DNA from: Rhizobium freirei PRF 81 | GTDB lineage: Bacteria > Pseudomonadota > Alphaproteobacteria > Rhizobiales > Rhizobiaceae | Length of the DNA stretch: 64,000 nt | Direction: 5' to 3' | Assembly: GCF_000359745.1 (NCBI RefSeq) | Contig: NZ_AQHN01000065.1 | Span: 1 to 64,000, forward strand | Part shown: positions 44,514-53,742 of the stretch, in pieces | Layout: every line of letters begins with the position of its first letter | How positions within the stretch are numbered: position 1 is the stretch's first letter | The notes under the pieces: model-generated | Databases searched by the model: none | Told to the model about the DNA's origin: nothing | The model's input: the letters and a program-made list of their open reading frames with translations, nothing else | Made by a program: the position numbers and the translations under genes

Positions 44514-45218
44514 TTAAACCAAACCGCGGTCCTTCGCGATTGCCACGAGCTGAGGGATCGTCGCGGCATTCAGCTTTTTGCGTGCGCGATCGAAATGGTG
44601 TTGCACTGTTCGTTGGGTAATTCCCATTAAAATGGCAATCTCCCAAGCCTTTTTACCCTTTGCCGCCCACGTAAGACACATCGCTTCCTTTGGTGAAAGC
44701 AGCCGGCTGGGTGCGACGATCGTCGACGCAGCTATGATCTTCAGGCGATAGTGAATTGCCAACACCGCCTGAAGCGGGTTTAGTTGCTTTTGACATTTTG
44801 AAATATCAGCTTTATGCCCCGAGGACGCGAATGTCAGCATAATGATCGAGCCGAAACTGCCTTGAACGGGAACCGTCACCCCACTGCGAATGCCATGTTC
44901 TACCGCTTCATCCCGAAAACGATTGAACTCAGAGCTCCCACGAGACGGCCAGTCATCGATCGCCCAGGAAAACATCTCCATCCGGCGTTTGGCTTCCGTA
45001 ACGACCGGATCCACCCGAGAATATTGGTTGCTTAGGTAAATTTTCTGCCATTTCTCGGGATAGGAACTGAGCGCGCGGGCGCTAAGGCCTTCCGTTTGCA
45101 GATATGCAAAGAATTGAAATCCGCACGAATGAACGAACCCTTTGAGCCCGCGTTTGATCATCCGTTCATCGTATGAGGCTTCAACCATGTCAATGAGAGC
45201 GCTTAAGGCTGGATCCAC
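44514..45218 (-). CDS. traR: TraR, LuxR-type quorum-sensing activator
   Basis: The 234-residue regulator has an N-terminal autoinducer-binding domain with the conserved aromatic and acidic residues (YPEKWQKIYLSNQYSRVDPV, MFSWAIDDW, HGIRSGVTVPVQG). A C-terminal LuxR helix-turn-helix follows (LSPKEAMCLTWAAKGKKAWE, then IAILMGITQRTVQHHFDRAR, KLNAATIPQLVAIAK). It activates tra, trb and often rep promoters with the TraI product. It is convergent with traM. Confidence 0.94.
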   Translation of the reverse strand: MDPALSALIDMVEASYDERMIKRGLKGFVHSCGFQFFAYLQTEGLSARALSSYPEKWQKIYLSNQYSRVDPVVTEAKRRMEMFSWAIDDWPSRGSSEFNRFRDEAVEHGIRSGVTVPVQGSFGSIIMLTFASSGHKADISKCQKQLNPLQAVLAIHYRLKIIAASTIVAPSRLLSPKEAMCLTWAAKGKKAWEIAILMGITQRTVQHHFDRARKKLNAATIPQLVAIAKDRGLV

Positions 45219-45376
45219 AGACCTGTCTCCTTTCTGTTGTACGTGAAGGCGCCCCCGCTCCTTCGGAAGTGATACAGATCTGCGCTCACCCGCGCAAACG
45301 TCTATTCACCTCTATTTCGCAATCAAACCTTCTGACCAAGAGATGAAGTTAAACAAAGATCTCTTCTGATGCTGTA

Positions 45377-46678
45377 TCACTGACTGCTGTACGTAGAGGG
45401 GAAGACGATATCCTGATCGACCAAGACATTGAACTCGTATCCCGGCCGGATTTGGATTGTCGGCTGAACGTTCAAGTTTTTCGAGATCGTCTGCTCGGCA
45501 ACGCGACCGAAGGTGTCCGCAAAATTCCGTCTGGCGGCATCGGAGGCCGTGTCCTGGGTGGCAAGCGTCGTGCTTTCGGGCATCGACATGTCGATGCCGG
45601 TTCCGAGTATCGCGACAAGTGCTGCCGAACTCCACGTGCGCCAGAGATGCCGATCGACCTTATCCTTGAACCCGCCATAACCTGCCCCATCGGTCCCAGC
45701 CATGCCGCCGATTTGCAGCGTCGAGCCATTCGGGAAGATCAGATCGGTCCAGACGACGAGCACGCGGTCCTGGCCAAAGGAAACCTTGGAATCGTAACGG
45801 CCGAACAACTTGGCTCCCTGCGGGATCAGGAGCCGGTAGCCGGTGGCGCTATCATAGACATTCTGGCTGATCTGCCCGATGATCCGGCCCGGAAGGTCTG
45901 AGTTGAGACCTGTGATCAACGTGGCTGGAATGACCGAGCCGCGCTTCAGCTCATACGGCGACATCTGCGGCACGACCTTATTCGGCAAATAGCCAAGATC
46001 CTTGATGTCCTGATTGAAGAAATCCTCCTTCGAACTTTGGGCATTCGGGTCGACGTTCTGGGCCGTCAGCCCGGATTTCGATGCGGCGGTGTAGAGATCA
46101 GAAGCATTGTTGGCTGTCGTCGTCGCAGTCTGACGACCGGCGTCTGTGGAACTTTTAGCGGCCTTCTCGACATCAGAAATATCCACCTTCAAAGGCGAGT
46201 CCAAAGCGGTTGCCCGCGCCTGCAGGTGAGCCATCCGCTGGCGCTGAGCTTCACGGATATATTGTTCATCCTGCTCCCGCTTTAGGCGGGCTCGCCATTC
46301 CTCCTCTGATTCGAGCTGCGGGCCTCTTTCTTGCCGTTCCGTAGGCCGGCGGTCTATAACAGGTGCTCCCTTCTCCACCTTCTGCTCGACGGTGGGTGTT
46401 GGCTGGAGCACTTCGCGCTCACCTGGCTCGCCGATGATGCCGTCACTGATGCCGCGCTTGAGCTGGTCACCGAAGTTCGTCGCCGGTGTATTCAAGTTGC
46501 TGTCGATATCGTAGCTCCAGTTGAAGGGAAGTCCTCGCCACGATAGGCCGATCACGACCACGCCGAAGAATAGCGCGATGAGGACGGTTGCGGTAATAAT
46601 TGGCAGCCGATTGAGGCGGCGCATTCCTTTCGGATCGTCGGCTTGCTTTGAAGGGCCGAGCTGGAGCGATTGGATCAT
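45377..46678 (-). CDS. trbI: TrbI, mating channel (VirB10-like)
   Basis: The 433-residue protein has a short cytoplasmic start, one membrane helix (LPIITATVLIALFFGVVVIG), a long proline/charged linker with EEEWRARLKREQDEQYI, and the VirB10 domain (PYELKRGSVIPATLITGLNS, GAKLFGRYDSKVSFGQDRVL, IRPGYEFNVLVDQDIVFP). The start at 46678 is preceded by GAGGGGAAAG. Last gene of traI-trb. Confidence 0.95.
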   Translation of the reverse strand: MIQSLQLGPSKQADDPKGMRRLNRLPIITATVLIALFFGVVVIGLSWRGLPFNWSYDIDSNLNTPATNFGDQLKRGISDGIIGEPGEREVLQPTPTVEQKVEKGAPVIDRRPTERQERGPQLESEEEWRARLKREQDEQYIREAQRQRMAHLQARATALDSPLKVDISDVEKAAKSSTDAGRQTATTTANNASDLYTAASKSGLTAQNVDPNAQSSKEDFFNQDIKDLGYLPNKVVPQMSPYELKRGSVIPATLITGLNSDLPGRIIGQISQNVYDSATGYRLLIPQGAKLFGRYDSKVSFGQDRVLVVWTDLIFPNGSTLQIGGMAGTDGAGYGGFKDKVDRHLWRTWSSAALVAILGTGIDMSMPESTTLATQDTASDAARRNFADTFGRVAEQTISKNLNVQPTIQIRPGYEFNVLVDQDIVFPSTYSSQ

Positions 46679-46688
46679 ACCTTTCCCC

Positions 46689-47123
46689 TCAATTACGCTG
46701 CATGATGGAGAGCGGACTTGCCGGCGTCGCACCGGCGGCCGTTGCTTTGTATGCGCGGCCAAGGGTAATGGACGGTGTTGACAGCCGCGCGAGCACCTGA
46801 TCTTGAGTGCCATCGATCGCGTAAGTGAGCTCGACCGGTTTCACGTCCTTTCCAACTTTGCCGTCGGTTAGAACGGTGTAGCCAGAGCCCTTGAGGGCCG
46901 CCTCGAGTGCCGCCGCAAACTCCGATGTGTCCCTTTCCATCTTGATTGTCGTCGACCTCACGGGACTGATCTGCTCGGCGAGCCGGCTTGCCATGTCGGC
47001 GGCGATGGCACTTGCGGCGGGCCCGGAGACCGGCGCGGCGTTTGACCTGGCGTCAGACCCATCCCCAGCAGTTTGGCATGCGGTGAGAAAGCCGCTGATG
47101 ATGATGACGAGAAGCTTGTGCAT
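46689..47123 (-). CDS. trbH: TrbH, lipoprotein (VirB7-position)
   Basis: The 144-residue protein starts MHKLLVIIISGFLTACQTAG with a lipobox LTAC, so it should be acylated at Cys16 and sit in the outer membrane. The rest (AADMASRLAEQISPVRSTTI, EAALKGSGYTVLTDGKV) matches TrbH. It ends 10 bp before trbI and follows trbG by 3 bp. Confidence 0.93.
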   Translation of the reverse strand: MHKLLVIIISGFLTACQTAGDGSDARSNAAPVSGPAASAIAADMASRLAEQISPVRSTTIKMERDTSEFAAALEAALKGSGYTVLTDGKVGKDVKPVELTYAIDGTQDQVLARLSTPSITLGRAYKATAAGATPASPLSIMQRN

Positions 47124-47126
47124 AGC

Positions 47127-47939
47127 TTAGCCTCCTCGCCGAATGGTAATCTTCTGCTGGCGCCAGCCGACGCCGGAGACGAGGATCGCCTCGTCGACGG
47201 CATAATCGACGATCATCAAGTCGTTCTTCATTCGGTAATTGACGATGCGGCTCTGGCCGCCGTGGATCACGACCAGCACCGGTGCATCCTGACCTGAGAT
47301 CGACTTCGAAAACTGGATGTAGGTTTTCACGCCATCCGAATAGACCCGCGTCGGCTTCCAAGGTGCCGAGCCACTCACGGAATATGAGAAGTTCAGTTTG
47401 TCGGGTGCCGCCCCGGGAATGCCGCCGGTCTCGAGCCGGGAATTGATGTCGGCGAGCTTGGTCGAGACGTCCTCCGGATATTCGAAGCCGACGCGTGCCA
47501 TGTACTGGCTCGGATGTGACTTGAGCTGGATGTAATAGGTGCGTCGCGACGTCGTGACCACCATCGAGGTGACAAGACCTACTTCCGACGGCTTGACGAT
47601 CAGATGGATCGCTTGGCCGCCGATTGCACCGGAGGTGGCAGGCTCCACCTTCCAGCGAACAGTATCTCCAACGAGAACATCGCGGACGATCTCGCCGCTC
47701 TGGAGTTCGATATCGCAGACCTGCAAGGGCGAGCAGACAACGGACGGCTGGGTTTCGCCGAAGAGAAAGGTGACCTTGCCATCGGAGCCTGCCGTCACCA
47801 GTCCGGGCGCGACGCGCCATTTCCTGGAAATGGTCGTGCCATTCACCTCATTTGCCGTCATGGTCTGCGCCTCAGCGCCGCCCACAAAGACGAGTCCCGC
47901 CAAGCAGCCGGTGGCTGCAATTAGTGCTGTTCTGTGCAT
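47127..47939 (-). CDS. trbG: TrbG, outer-membrane channel protein (VirB9-like)
   Basis: The 270-residue protein has a signal peptide (MHRTALIAATGCLAGLVFVG, cut near AEAQ) and the VirB9/TrbG domain: VTFLFGETQPSVVCSPLQVC, IHLIVKPSEVGLVTSMVVTT, SRRTYYIQLKSHPSQYMARV and PTRVYSDGVKTYIQFSKSI. It pairs with TrbH and TrbI in the outer-membrane core. Start 47939 is set by GCAGGGGATT just upstream. Confidence 0.94.
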   Translation of the reverse strand: MHRTALIAATGCLAGLVFVGGAEAQTMTANEVNGTTISRKWRVAPGLVTAGSDGKVTFLFGETQPSVVCSPLQVCDIELQSGEIVRDVLVGDTVRWKVEPATSGAIGGQAIHLIVKPSEVGLVTSMVVTTSRRTYYIQLKSHPSQYMARVGFEYPEDVSTKLADINSRLETGGIPGAAPDKLNFSYSVSGSAPWKPTRVYSDGVKTYIQFSKSISGQDAPVLVVIHGGQSRIVNYRMKNDLMIVDYAVDEAILVSGVGWRQQKITIRRGG

Positions 47940-47955
47940 GTCAAATCCCCTGCCC

Positions 47956-48618
47956 TCAAAGCTGTGCCGTCCAGTCAAAATCCCTAACGTAGAGGCCGAT
48001 CGGATTGAGGCGGATGGTCGCCTCGTCCTGCGGCGCGGTAAGCGCAACCGTCGCGATTCCGCGGAACCGGCGCGTCCCGGTTTCCTTGCCCTTCCGGTCC
48101 CGTTCGTATTCGGTCCAGTCGATCTGATAAGTCTGATTGGAGAGCGCCACTATGTTGTTGACCTCGATGGCGATCGTCGACGACTTCGCCTTTTCGAACG
48201 GCGAATTGCTGCGGAACCAGTCATTGATCTTCTGGGTCGAGGGATCGGAAGCTCGCAGAAGCGCATAGGTTCGATCGATATATTGCTTTTGCACTACGGC
48301 ATCCGGTGTGACGCTGCGGAAGCTCGTTACGAAGTTGCCAAGCGTGGCGCGCACCACCCGCACATCCGCGTATTCGATCTGCTCGGGGAACCCTGAGGTG
48401 ACCGAGGTGCCGAGCTTGTCGACCTGGACGATATAAGGCACCAGCTTCACCTGCGTGCTTAGGTATATCGCGTACCCGAAGCCGATCACGGCCATGGTCA
48501 GACCCAGTATGCCGACGATGCGCCATGCGGCCGCGGCCTGCACATAGGAGCCGTATCGCTCATTCCATTCCTGGCGCGCGGCAAGATACGGGTTTTCGGG
48601 AGCGCGTTTCGCTGCCAT
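47956..48618 (-). CDS. trbF: TrbF, inner-membrane channel protein (VirB8-like)
   Basis: The 220-residue protein has one N-terminal helix (IVGILGLTMAVIGFGYAIYL) and the VirB8 periplasmic domain: KLVPYIVQVDKLGTSVTSGF, then NFVTSFRSVTPDAVVQKQYI, DRTYALLRASDP and YQIDWTEYERDRKG. It is a nucleating inner-membrane part of the mating channel. Confidence 0.94.
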   Translation of the reverse strand: MAAKRAPENPYLAARQEWNERYGSYVQAAAAWRIVGILGLTMAVIGFGYAIYLSTQVKLVPYIVQVDKLGTSVTSGFPEQIEYADVRVVRATLGNFVTSFRSVTPDAVVQKQYIDRTYALLRASDPSTQKINDWFRSNSPFEKAKSSTIAIEVNNIVALSNQTYQIDWTEYERDRKGKETGTRRFRGIATVALTAPQDEATIRLNPIGLYVRDFDWTAQL

Positions 48619-48642
48619 CGATCGATCACTTTCTGATTGCTA

Positions 48643-49821
48643 TTAGTCTTTAAGTTCGGGAAGTGGCTTTGGTCCGCTGTGCCCACTGCGCGCCTGATCC
48701 AGCTTGGCGTTAGCAAGGCCTAGGATAGACCCGGCGTAGGCACCGGGAGAGCCGATGGCCTTCTCCTTGGTAGCCGAGCCCGCCGCTTTTCCTGCCGAGC
48801 CGATCCCTGCGCCGAAACCCCGCAGCATTGCGCCTGCGACGGATGACCCCGCGGCGCGCGCGGTTTGAGCCGCCGCAAATCCCGCCCCGGCAGCGCCCGC
48901 CGCGAGGAACCCTGCTCCTGTCGCAAACGATGCGGCCTGACCACCGTGCCTTATTGCCTCCATTCCGCCCGAGACGGACGCGCCCTGAACAACACCCTGC
49001 ATGATGTTCGGGACGTAGATGGCGATAATGAAGACCACGACAGCGATACCAGCGATCGCAAGCGCAGTCTGGAACTGGTCGCCAATGTCGGGCTGGTCTG
49101 CCAACCCGATCAGCACCTCTGATCCGATACGCGAGATCATGACGAGCGCCATGAGTTTCATTCCGACCGAGAAGGCGTAGACCAAATATCGGACCGCGAA
49201 ATCCTTTGTATAGGACGAGCCGCCAAGCCCCAGCATGATCATACCGGCAAGAAGGCCGATATACATCTCAACCATGACCGACACGAAAATCGCGGCGACA
49301 AGCGAGAATGAGATGACGACGACGACCATTGCAAAAGCAGCCGAGATCGCCAACGCGTTGTCCTCAAAAAGACCGAACTGTATCTTTTCCGACATCTTCG
49401 TTGCGACGGCGAGTCCAGCATTGAAGACGTCTGCTGGGGAGGCCGTGCCGCCTCCAGCCCCAATCTCAAACAAACTATCCACCACTGCCTTCGCAAAGGC
49501 CGGCCCCTGTCCCAAAACGAAGGCAAAAAAGCCGACGAATATGATCCGCCGGACAAGCTCGGCAAACCAGCTGTCTAGCGAAGCTGCCTGCAATGCGAGC
49601 CAGACGGCGGCGATGCCAATCTCGATTGTCGCGAGGATCCAGAACAAGGATTTCGCCGCATCCATGACAGTAGTTTCCCACCCCTTTGCGGCCGTGGTGA
49701 TCTGGCTCTGTAATGAGGTCAGCACTGAACCTTCTTGGGCGACTGCCGGCTGTGCTGCCAGCATGCAGAAGGTGGCAATCACCATCGCGGTGCGGAGCCG
49801 CCGAAGACATATTGTTGTCAT
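48643..49821 (-). CDS. trbL: TrbL, polytopic channel protein (VirB6-like)
   Basis: The 392-residue protein has a signal-like N-terminus (TAMVIATFCMLAAQPAVA) and about six membrane helices (SLFWILATIEIGIAAVWLAL, IIFVGFFAFVLG, AFAMVVVVISFSLVAAIFV, AIAGIAVVVFIIAIYV). A glycine/alanine-rich tail follows. It lies directly behind trbJ with only 4 bases between, leaving no room for trbK. Confidence 0.93.
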   Translation of the reverse strand: MTTICLRRLRTAMVIATFCMLAAQPAVAQEGSVLTSLQSQITTAAKGWETTVMDAAKSLFWILATIEIGIAAVWLALQAASLDSWFAELVRRIIFVGFFAFVLGQGPAFAKAVVDSLFEIGAGGGTASPADVFNAGLAVATKMSEKIQFGLFEDNALAISAAFAMVVVVISFSLVAAIFVSVMVEMYIGLLAGMIMLGLGGSSYTKDFAVRYLVYAFSVGMKLMALVMISRIGSEVLIGLADQPDIGDQFQTALAIAGIAVVVFIIAIYVPNIMQGVVQGASVSGGMEAIRHGGQAASFATGAGFLAAGAAGAGFAAAQTARAAGSSVAGAMLRGFGAGIGSAGKAAGSATKEKAIGSPGAYAGSILGLANAKLDQARSGHSGPKPLPELKD

Positions 49822-49825
49822 GTGC

Positions 49826-50629
49826 TTACCACTCGACTTTCATCTTTTCGCCGCCGGAGGTGGAAGGGGCAGTCCCGCTGAAGAATTTCTCACGCCGCGC
49901 CTGCGCAAGGTCCTTGTCGGTCTGTTCGGTCTGGAGCCAGGTGCCCATCATCGTCATTTGCTGCGAGACGAGGCCGCGAAGCTTCTGAATCTGGGCGACC
50001 TGTTGCGCGGCGATCTCATGCCCGACCTGCAGGGCTTTCATCTGCCCGTCGGCGGTCTCGGACATGGACCGCAGCGAGGACATCGTGCCTTCCTCGCTAT
50101 CGAATTGCTCGGCCGTCAGACTCGCCGCCTTCAGCGTGCTGGCGATCGTGTCCCGGTTCGTATCGGACCAGGACTGATAGGTGGTAGAAAACGACGAATT
50201 GTCTGGCAGGTTGGTTTTAAGGCTTGAGTAGCTCTGAAAACGTTGTTGCAACACATCATCCGCATTGCCCATGGAAAACGAGATGCTCTGGCCCTGGTCG
50301 ACGATGCTGCGCAGCTGGTTGAGATCGCTTTCGACCTGCCCCCACATATGCGACGGAAGCGTCGCCGTGTTCTGGAGGAGGTTTTGGTAGATATTCAGCT
50401 GCGTTTCGATCTGTTGTGCGAGCTGGCTGATCTGGGTGAGCTGGTTCTGGATCTGCTCGCCGGACTTCCCGACCAAAGCGACCAGCTCGCCATTATTGAG
50501 GACCTGCGTCCACTCGGTGGCGGCACCCGTGGCAGTTCCAGCATTTGCGGGCACGACAGTGCCGGCCATCAATGCGACAGCCGCCAGGCCAGTGAGCAAT
50601 TTATTCGAGGTTGAGCAGCGCTGCGGCAT
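49826..50629 (-). CDS. trbJ: TrbJ, periplasmic VirB5-like protein
   Basis: The 267-residue protein has a signal peptide (LTGLAAVALMAGTVVPANAG). It is rich in coiled-coil text (ELVALVGKSGEQIQNQLTQI, SQLAQQIETQLNIYQNLL, GHEIAAQQVAQIQKLRGLVS), as in TrbJ. Minor pilus or adhesion role by analogy with VirB5. Its start lies 29 bases inside the end of trbE. Confidence 0.92.
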   Translation of the reverse strand: MPQRCSTSNKLLTGLAAVALMAGTVVPANAGTATGAATEWTQVLNNGELVALVGKSGEQIQNQLTQISQLAQQIETQLNIYQNLLQNTATLPSHMWGQVESDLNQLRSIVDQGQSISFSMGNADDVLQQRFQSYSSLKTNLPDNSSFSTTYQSWSDTNRDTIASTLKAASLTAEQFDSEEGTMSSLRSMSETADGQMKALQVGHEIAAQQVAQIQKLRGLVSQQMTMMGTWLQTEQTDKDLAQARREKFFSGTAPSTSGGEKMKVEW

Positions 50630-53057
50630 CCTGAACTCCTCTCGTTCGTAGCCAGTGGATCGGCCAGTCGCGGCCGTGTTTGGAACTGAGCGTGCGGATG
50701 CGCTTCAGGTCTTCCTTGCCGGATGCGCCAACGAAACTGAGCGCCACGGGGCCGAGCGACATGTCGAAGAGCCGCCTGCCTTCGGACGTTGCGACGTAAT
50801 ATTCTCGCTTAGGAATCGCATTCGAAACGATCTCGATCTGTCTCTCGTTGAAGCCAATCCGCTCATAGAACTCGCGGGTCCCAGGCTCACTTGCGGCGCC
50901 GTTCGGCAGGCAAATTTTCGTGGGGCAGGATTCCTTCAACACGTCGATGATGCCGGAACGCTCAGCATCGGAAATGGATTGCGTGGCCAATACCACCGCG
51001 CAGTTCGCCTTGCGCAGCACCTTCAGCCACTCTCGGATCTTGCTCCTGAAGACCGGATGGCCGAGCATCAGCCAGGCTTCGTCTAGGACGATGAGGCTCG
51101 GTGAGCCATCGAGGCGCTTTTCGATGCGGCGGAACAGATAGGTGAGAACAGGTACGAGGTTCCGCTCGCCCATGTTCATCAACTCTTCGATCTCAAAGGT
51201 CTGGAATGAGCCAAGCAACAGTCCGTCTTTCTCAGCATCGAGAAGCTGGCCCATGGGACCATCGACGGTGTAGTGATGGAGCGCGTCCTTGATCTCGCGC
51301 ATCTGTACGCCGCTTACAAAGTCCGAGAGAGATCGGCCCGCTGCACTGGCCATCAAGCCAATCTGGCGAGAGACCGCATTGCGGTGGTCCGGGGTGATGG
51401 TCACGCCCTGCAGCGCGATCAACATCTCGATCCATTCCGCGGCCCATGCGCGATCACTGTCGCTGGAGAGGTCCGACAGCGGGCAGAAGGCCAGCGCCTT
51501 CGCCTCTTCTTGAGCGTCGCCACCGATCTCATAGTGATCACCTCCGGTGGCAAGGGTCAGCGGAAGGAGAGAGTTCCCCTTGTCAAAGGCGAAGATCTGG
51601 GCGCGTTCATAGCGCCGGAACTGCGCGGCGATTAGTGCAAGCAGCGTCGACTTGCCCGAACCGGTCGGCCCAAAAATGAGTGTGTGACCGACGTCGTCGA
51701 CATGTAGGTTCAGCCGGAACGGCGTCGACCCGCTCGCCACCTGCATCAGTGGCGGTGAATTCGGCGGGTAGAACGGGCACGGCGCGACAGGGGAGCCCGA
51801 CCAGACAGAGTTGAGCGGAATGAGATCGGCAAGGTTGCTGGTATTGATCAGCGGTTCGCGGATGTTGCAATACCAATTGCCCGGTAGGCTGCCGAGGTAG
51901 GCATCGGTGGCGTTGAGCGTTTCGATGCGCGCCCCGAAGCCCTCCGCCTGAATAAGTCTGCGGATGGACTCTGCCTTTTCCTGCAGTCCTTCACGATCGT
52001 GATCGAAGAGAACGATGACGGGCGTGTAATAGCCGTATGCGACCAACTGCGACGAAGCCTGGGCGATAGCCTCTTCTGTCTCGGCGACCATGTTCATGGC
52101 GTCCTGATCAAGCGAACGGCTCTGCGTCTGAAAAAGCTGGTCGAAGAATGGGCGCACCTTCTGCTGCCATTTCTTGCGGGTCCGCTCCAGTTTTTGTCTG
52201 GCCTCCTGCGCGTCGAGAAAAATGAAGCGCGACGACCAGCGGTAGGTTAGCGGCATGAGATCGAGGCTGTTGAGGATCCCCGGCCAGCTCTCGGCCGGCA
52301 GGCCGTCGATCGCGACGACACCGAGGAAGCGGCTTTCAACCTTTGAGGTCAGCCCATGTTCAAGCTCGGCGGTCGCGATCCAGTCGAGAAACATGGGCAC
52401 ATCCGGCAGCCGGATCGGATGGTTGTCACCAGTGATGCAGAAGCGAACGAATTGGAGCAGTTCGTCGTAGCGGGCAACCCGCGCCCCTCCCCTCTCGAGA
52501 GCCTCCCGCGTTTCCATGCGACGGATCGAAAGCGTATTGGCGAAATACTGCTCGATCTCGCGGACCGCGTTCTTGAAAATGAACAGCACCGTGTCGGCAT
52601 AGGTCTTCTTGCGGCTCACCTCGTCCGAGTAGATGTATTTGCTGAGCGCCGTTTTTTTGGATTCGAGCGGCCGATAGGTCAGGATCAGCGCGTGTTTACT
52701 CTCGAAATGCCCCTGTTCGCGGGCGAAATGCGCCCGCCGCTCGGCGTCGATCGCGCGAGTTACAGGATCGGGAAAGTGACAACGATTATCCGACGGATAG
52801 TCGAATGTCGGGATGCGAACTGCCTCGACCTGGATCATCCAGCCGCTCCCGAGCCGCGAGAGGATTGTATTGATATGGCGCGACAGTTCGTTGCGATCGA
52901 GGGCCGTGGCGCTCTCTGAATCTGGTCCCGCAAAATACCAGGCGGCCATCAGGCTTCCGTCTTTCAACAGGAGAACACCATTGTCGACGAGGCCGGCATA
53001 GGGGACGAGATCAGCAAAGGATGGGTCGGGGGCCCGGAAGCGTTTGAGAGCGACCAT
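50601..53057 (-). CDS. trbE: TrbE, mating-channel ATPase (VirB4)
   Basis: The 818-residue ATPase powers pilus assembly and transfer. Conserved text includes FADLVPYAGLVDNGVLLLKD and the N-terminal domain. Walker A is LIFGPTGSGKSTLLALIAAQ (about residue 463) and Walker B is SLIVLDEAWLMLGHPVFRSK, followed by VVLATQSISDAERSGIIDVL. Full length for the VirB4/TrbE family. Confidence 0.96.
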   Translation of the reverse strand: MVALKRFRAPDPSFADLVPYAGLVDNGVLLLKDGSLMAAWYFAGPDSESATALDRNELSRHINTILSRLGSGWMIQVEAVRIPTFDYPSDNRCHFPDPVTRAIDAERRAHFAREQGHFESKHALILTYRPLESKKTALSKYIYSDEVSRKKTYADTVLFIFKNAVREIEQYFANTLSIRRMETREALERGGARVARYDELLQFVRFCITGDNHPIRLPDVPMFLDWIATAELEHGLTSKVESRFLGVVAIDGLPAESWPGILNSLDLMPLTYRWSSRFIFLDAQEARQKLERTRKKWQQKVRPFFDQLFQTQSRSLDQDAMNMVAETEEAIAQASSQLVAYGYYTPVIVLFDHDREGLQEKAESIRRLIQAEGFGARIETLNATDAYLGSLPGNWYCNIREPLINTSNLADLIPLNSVWSGSPVAPCPFYPPNSPPLMQVASGSTPFRLNLHVDDVGHTLIFGPTGSGKSTLLALIAAQFRRYERAQIFAFDKGNSLLPLTLATGGDHYEIGGDAQEEAKALAFCPLSDLSSDSDRAWAAEWIEMLIALQGVTITPDHRNAVSRQIGLMASAAGRSLSDFVSGVQMREIKDALHHYTVDGPMGQLLDAEKDGLLLGSFQTFEIEELMNMGERNLVPVLTYLFRRIEKRLDGSPSLIVLDEAWLMLGHPVFRSKIREWLKVLRKANCAVVLATQSISDAERSGIIDVLKESCPTKICLPNGAASEPGTREFYERIGFNERQIEIVSNAIPKREYYVATSEGRRLFDMSLGPVALSFVGASGKEDLKRIRTLSSKHGRDWPIHWLRTRGVQDAAALLNLE

Positions 53058-53066
53058 GCGTTCCTC

Positions 53067-53366
53067 TCAATACCGGCGCCACGGCGAGGAGGTCGCCTTG
53101 TAGTAATGCTTGTACGAGATATGGCGGACATAGACCTGTCGCATGAGCGGATCGGCCTTTGCCATCATTCTCAAGAGCCCGACGATGACAATCCAGACGC
53201 CAACGCCGAAGAGCGCCGAATAGATCGTAAGAACGACGAAGATGAGGATGACTGCGGCCAAGCCGGTGATCAGCACCAGTTCCCGGTCCGCGCCCACCAG
53301 AAGGTTCGGGCGCGACAGCGCGCGGTGGATGCGGTTCCGCTGCAGACCGGACGCGGACTCAGCCAT
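53067..53366 (-). CDS. trbD: TrbD, small inner-membrane protein (VirB3)
   Basis: The 99-residue protein has the VirB3/TrbD signature NRIHRALSRPNLLVGADREL. Two adjacent hydrophobic helices follow (LITGLAAVILIFVVLTIYSA, GVWIVIVGLLRMM), with DPLMRQVYVRHISYKHYYKA at the end. It overlaps trbC by 8 bases and ends 9 bp before trbE. Confidence 0.95.
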   Translation of the reverse strand: MAESASGLQRNRIHRALSRPNLLVGADRELVLITGLAAVILIFVVLTIYSALFGVGVWIVIVGLLRMMAKADPLMRQVYVRHISYKHYYKATSSPWRRY

Positions 53367-53742
53367 TTGTCACTCCTGCGCCTTGGAAGCCGTCCGAGGC
53401 GACCAGCTCCCTCGTCAGGCCAATTGAAGCTCCAGTCGCGCCGAACAGGCCCACAATGGTCGTGGCACCGAGCAGAATGCCGGCGACGAGAACCACGTAT
53501 ACAAGTCGCCGCGCGAAGTCGTTCAACTCCCCACCAAATATGAGCATGCCGCCGGCTATGGCGACAGCCGCAAGTGCGATGTATCCTGCGACAGGTCCGG
53601 TGATCGACTCTTGAATCTGCTGCAGTGGTCCTTCCCAGGGCAGTCCGCCACCGCCCGAACTGGCGAGTGCCGGATCAAGCGAAGCGAGAACTGTCGTTAG
53701 GACAGAGAATGTGACCTTGGCGAGCGAAGGCTTACGCGACAT
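53359..53742 (-). CDS. trbC: TrbC, pilin (VirB2)
   Basis: The 127-residue prepilin has a long leader (KVTFSVLTTVLASLDPALAS). Two helices form the mature pilin (AGYIALAAVAIAGGMLIFGG, LVYVVLVAGILLGATTIVGL). In related plasmids TraF processes and cyclises TrbC. The start at 53742 (ATG behind GAGGAAGAGGAGGCCC) overlaps the trbB end by 11 bases. Confidence 0.94.
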   Translation of the reverse strand: MSRKPSLAKVTFSVLTTVLASLDPALASSGGGGLPWEGPLQQIQESITGPVAGYIALAAVAIAGGMLIFGGELNDFARRLVYVVLVAGILLGATTIVGLFGATGASIGLTRELVASDGFQGAGVTNG

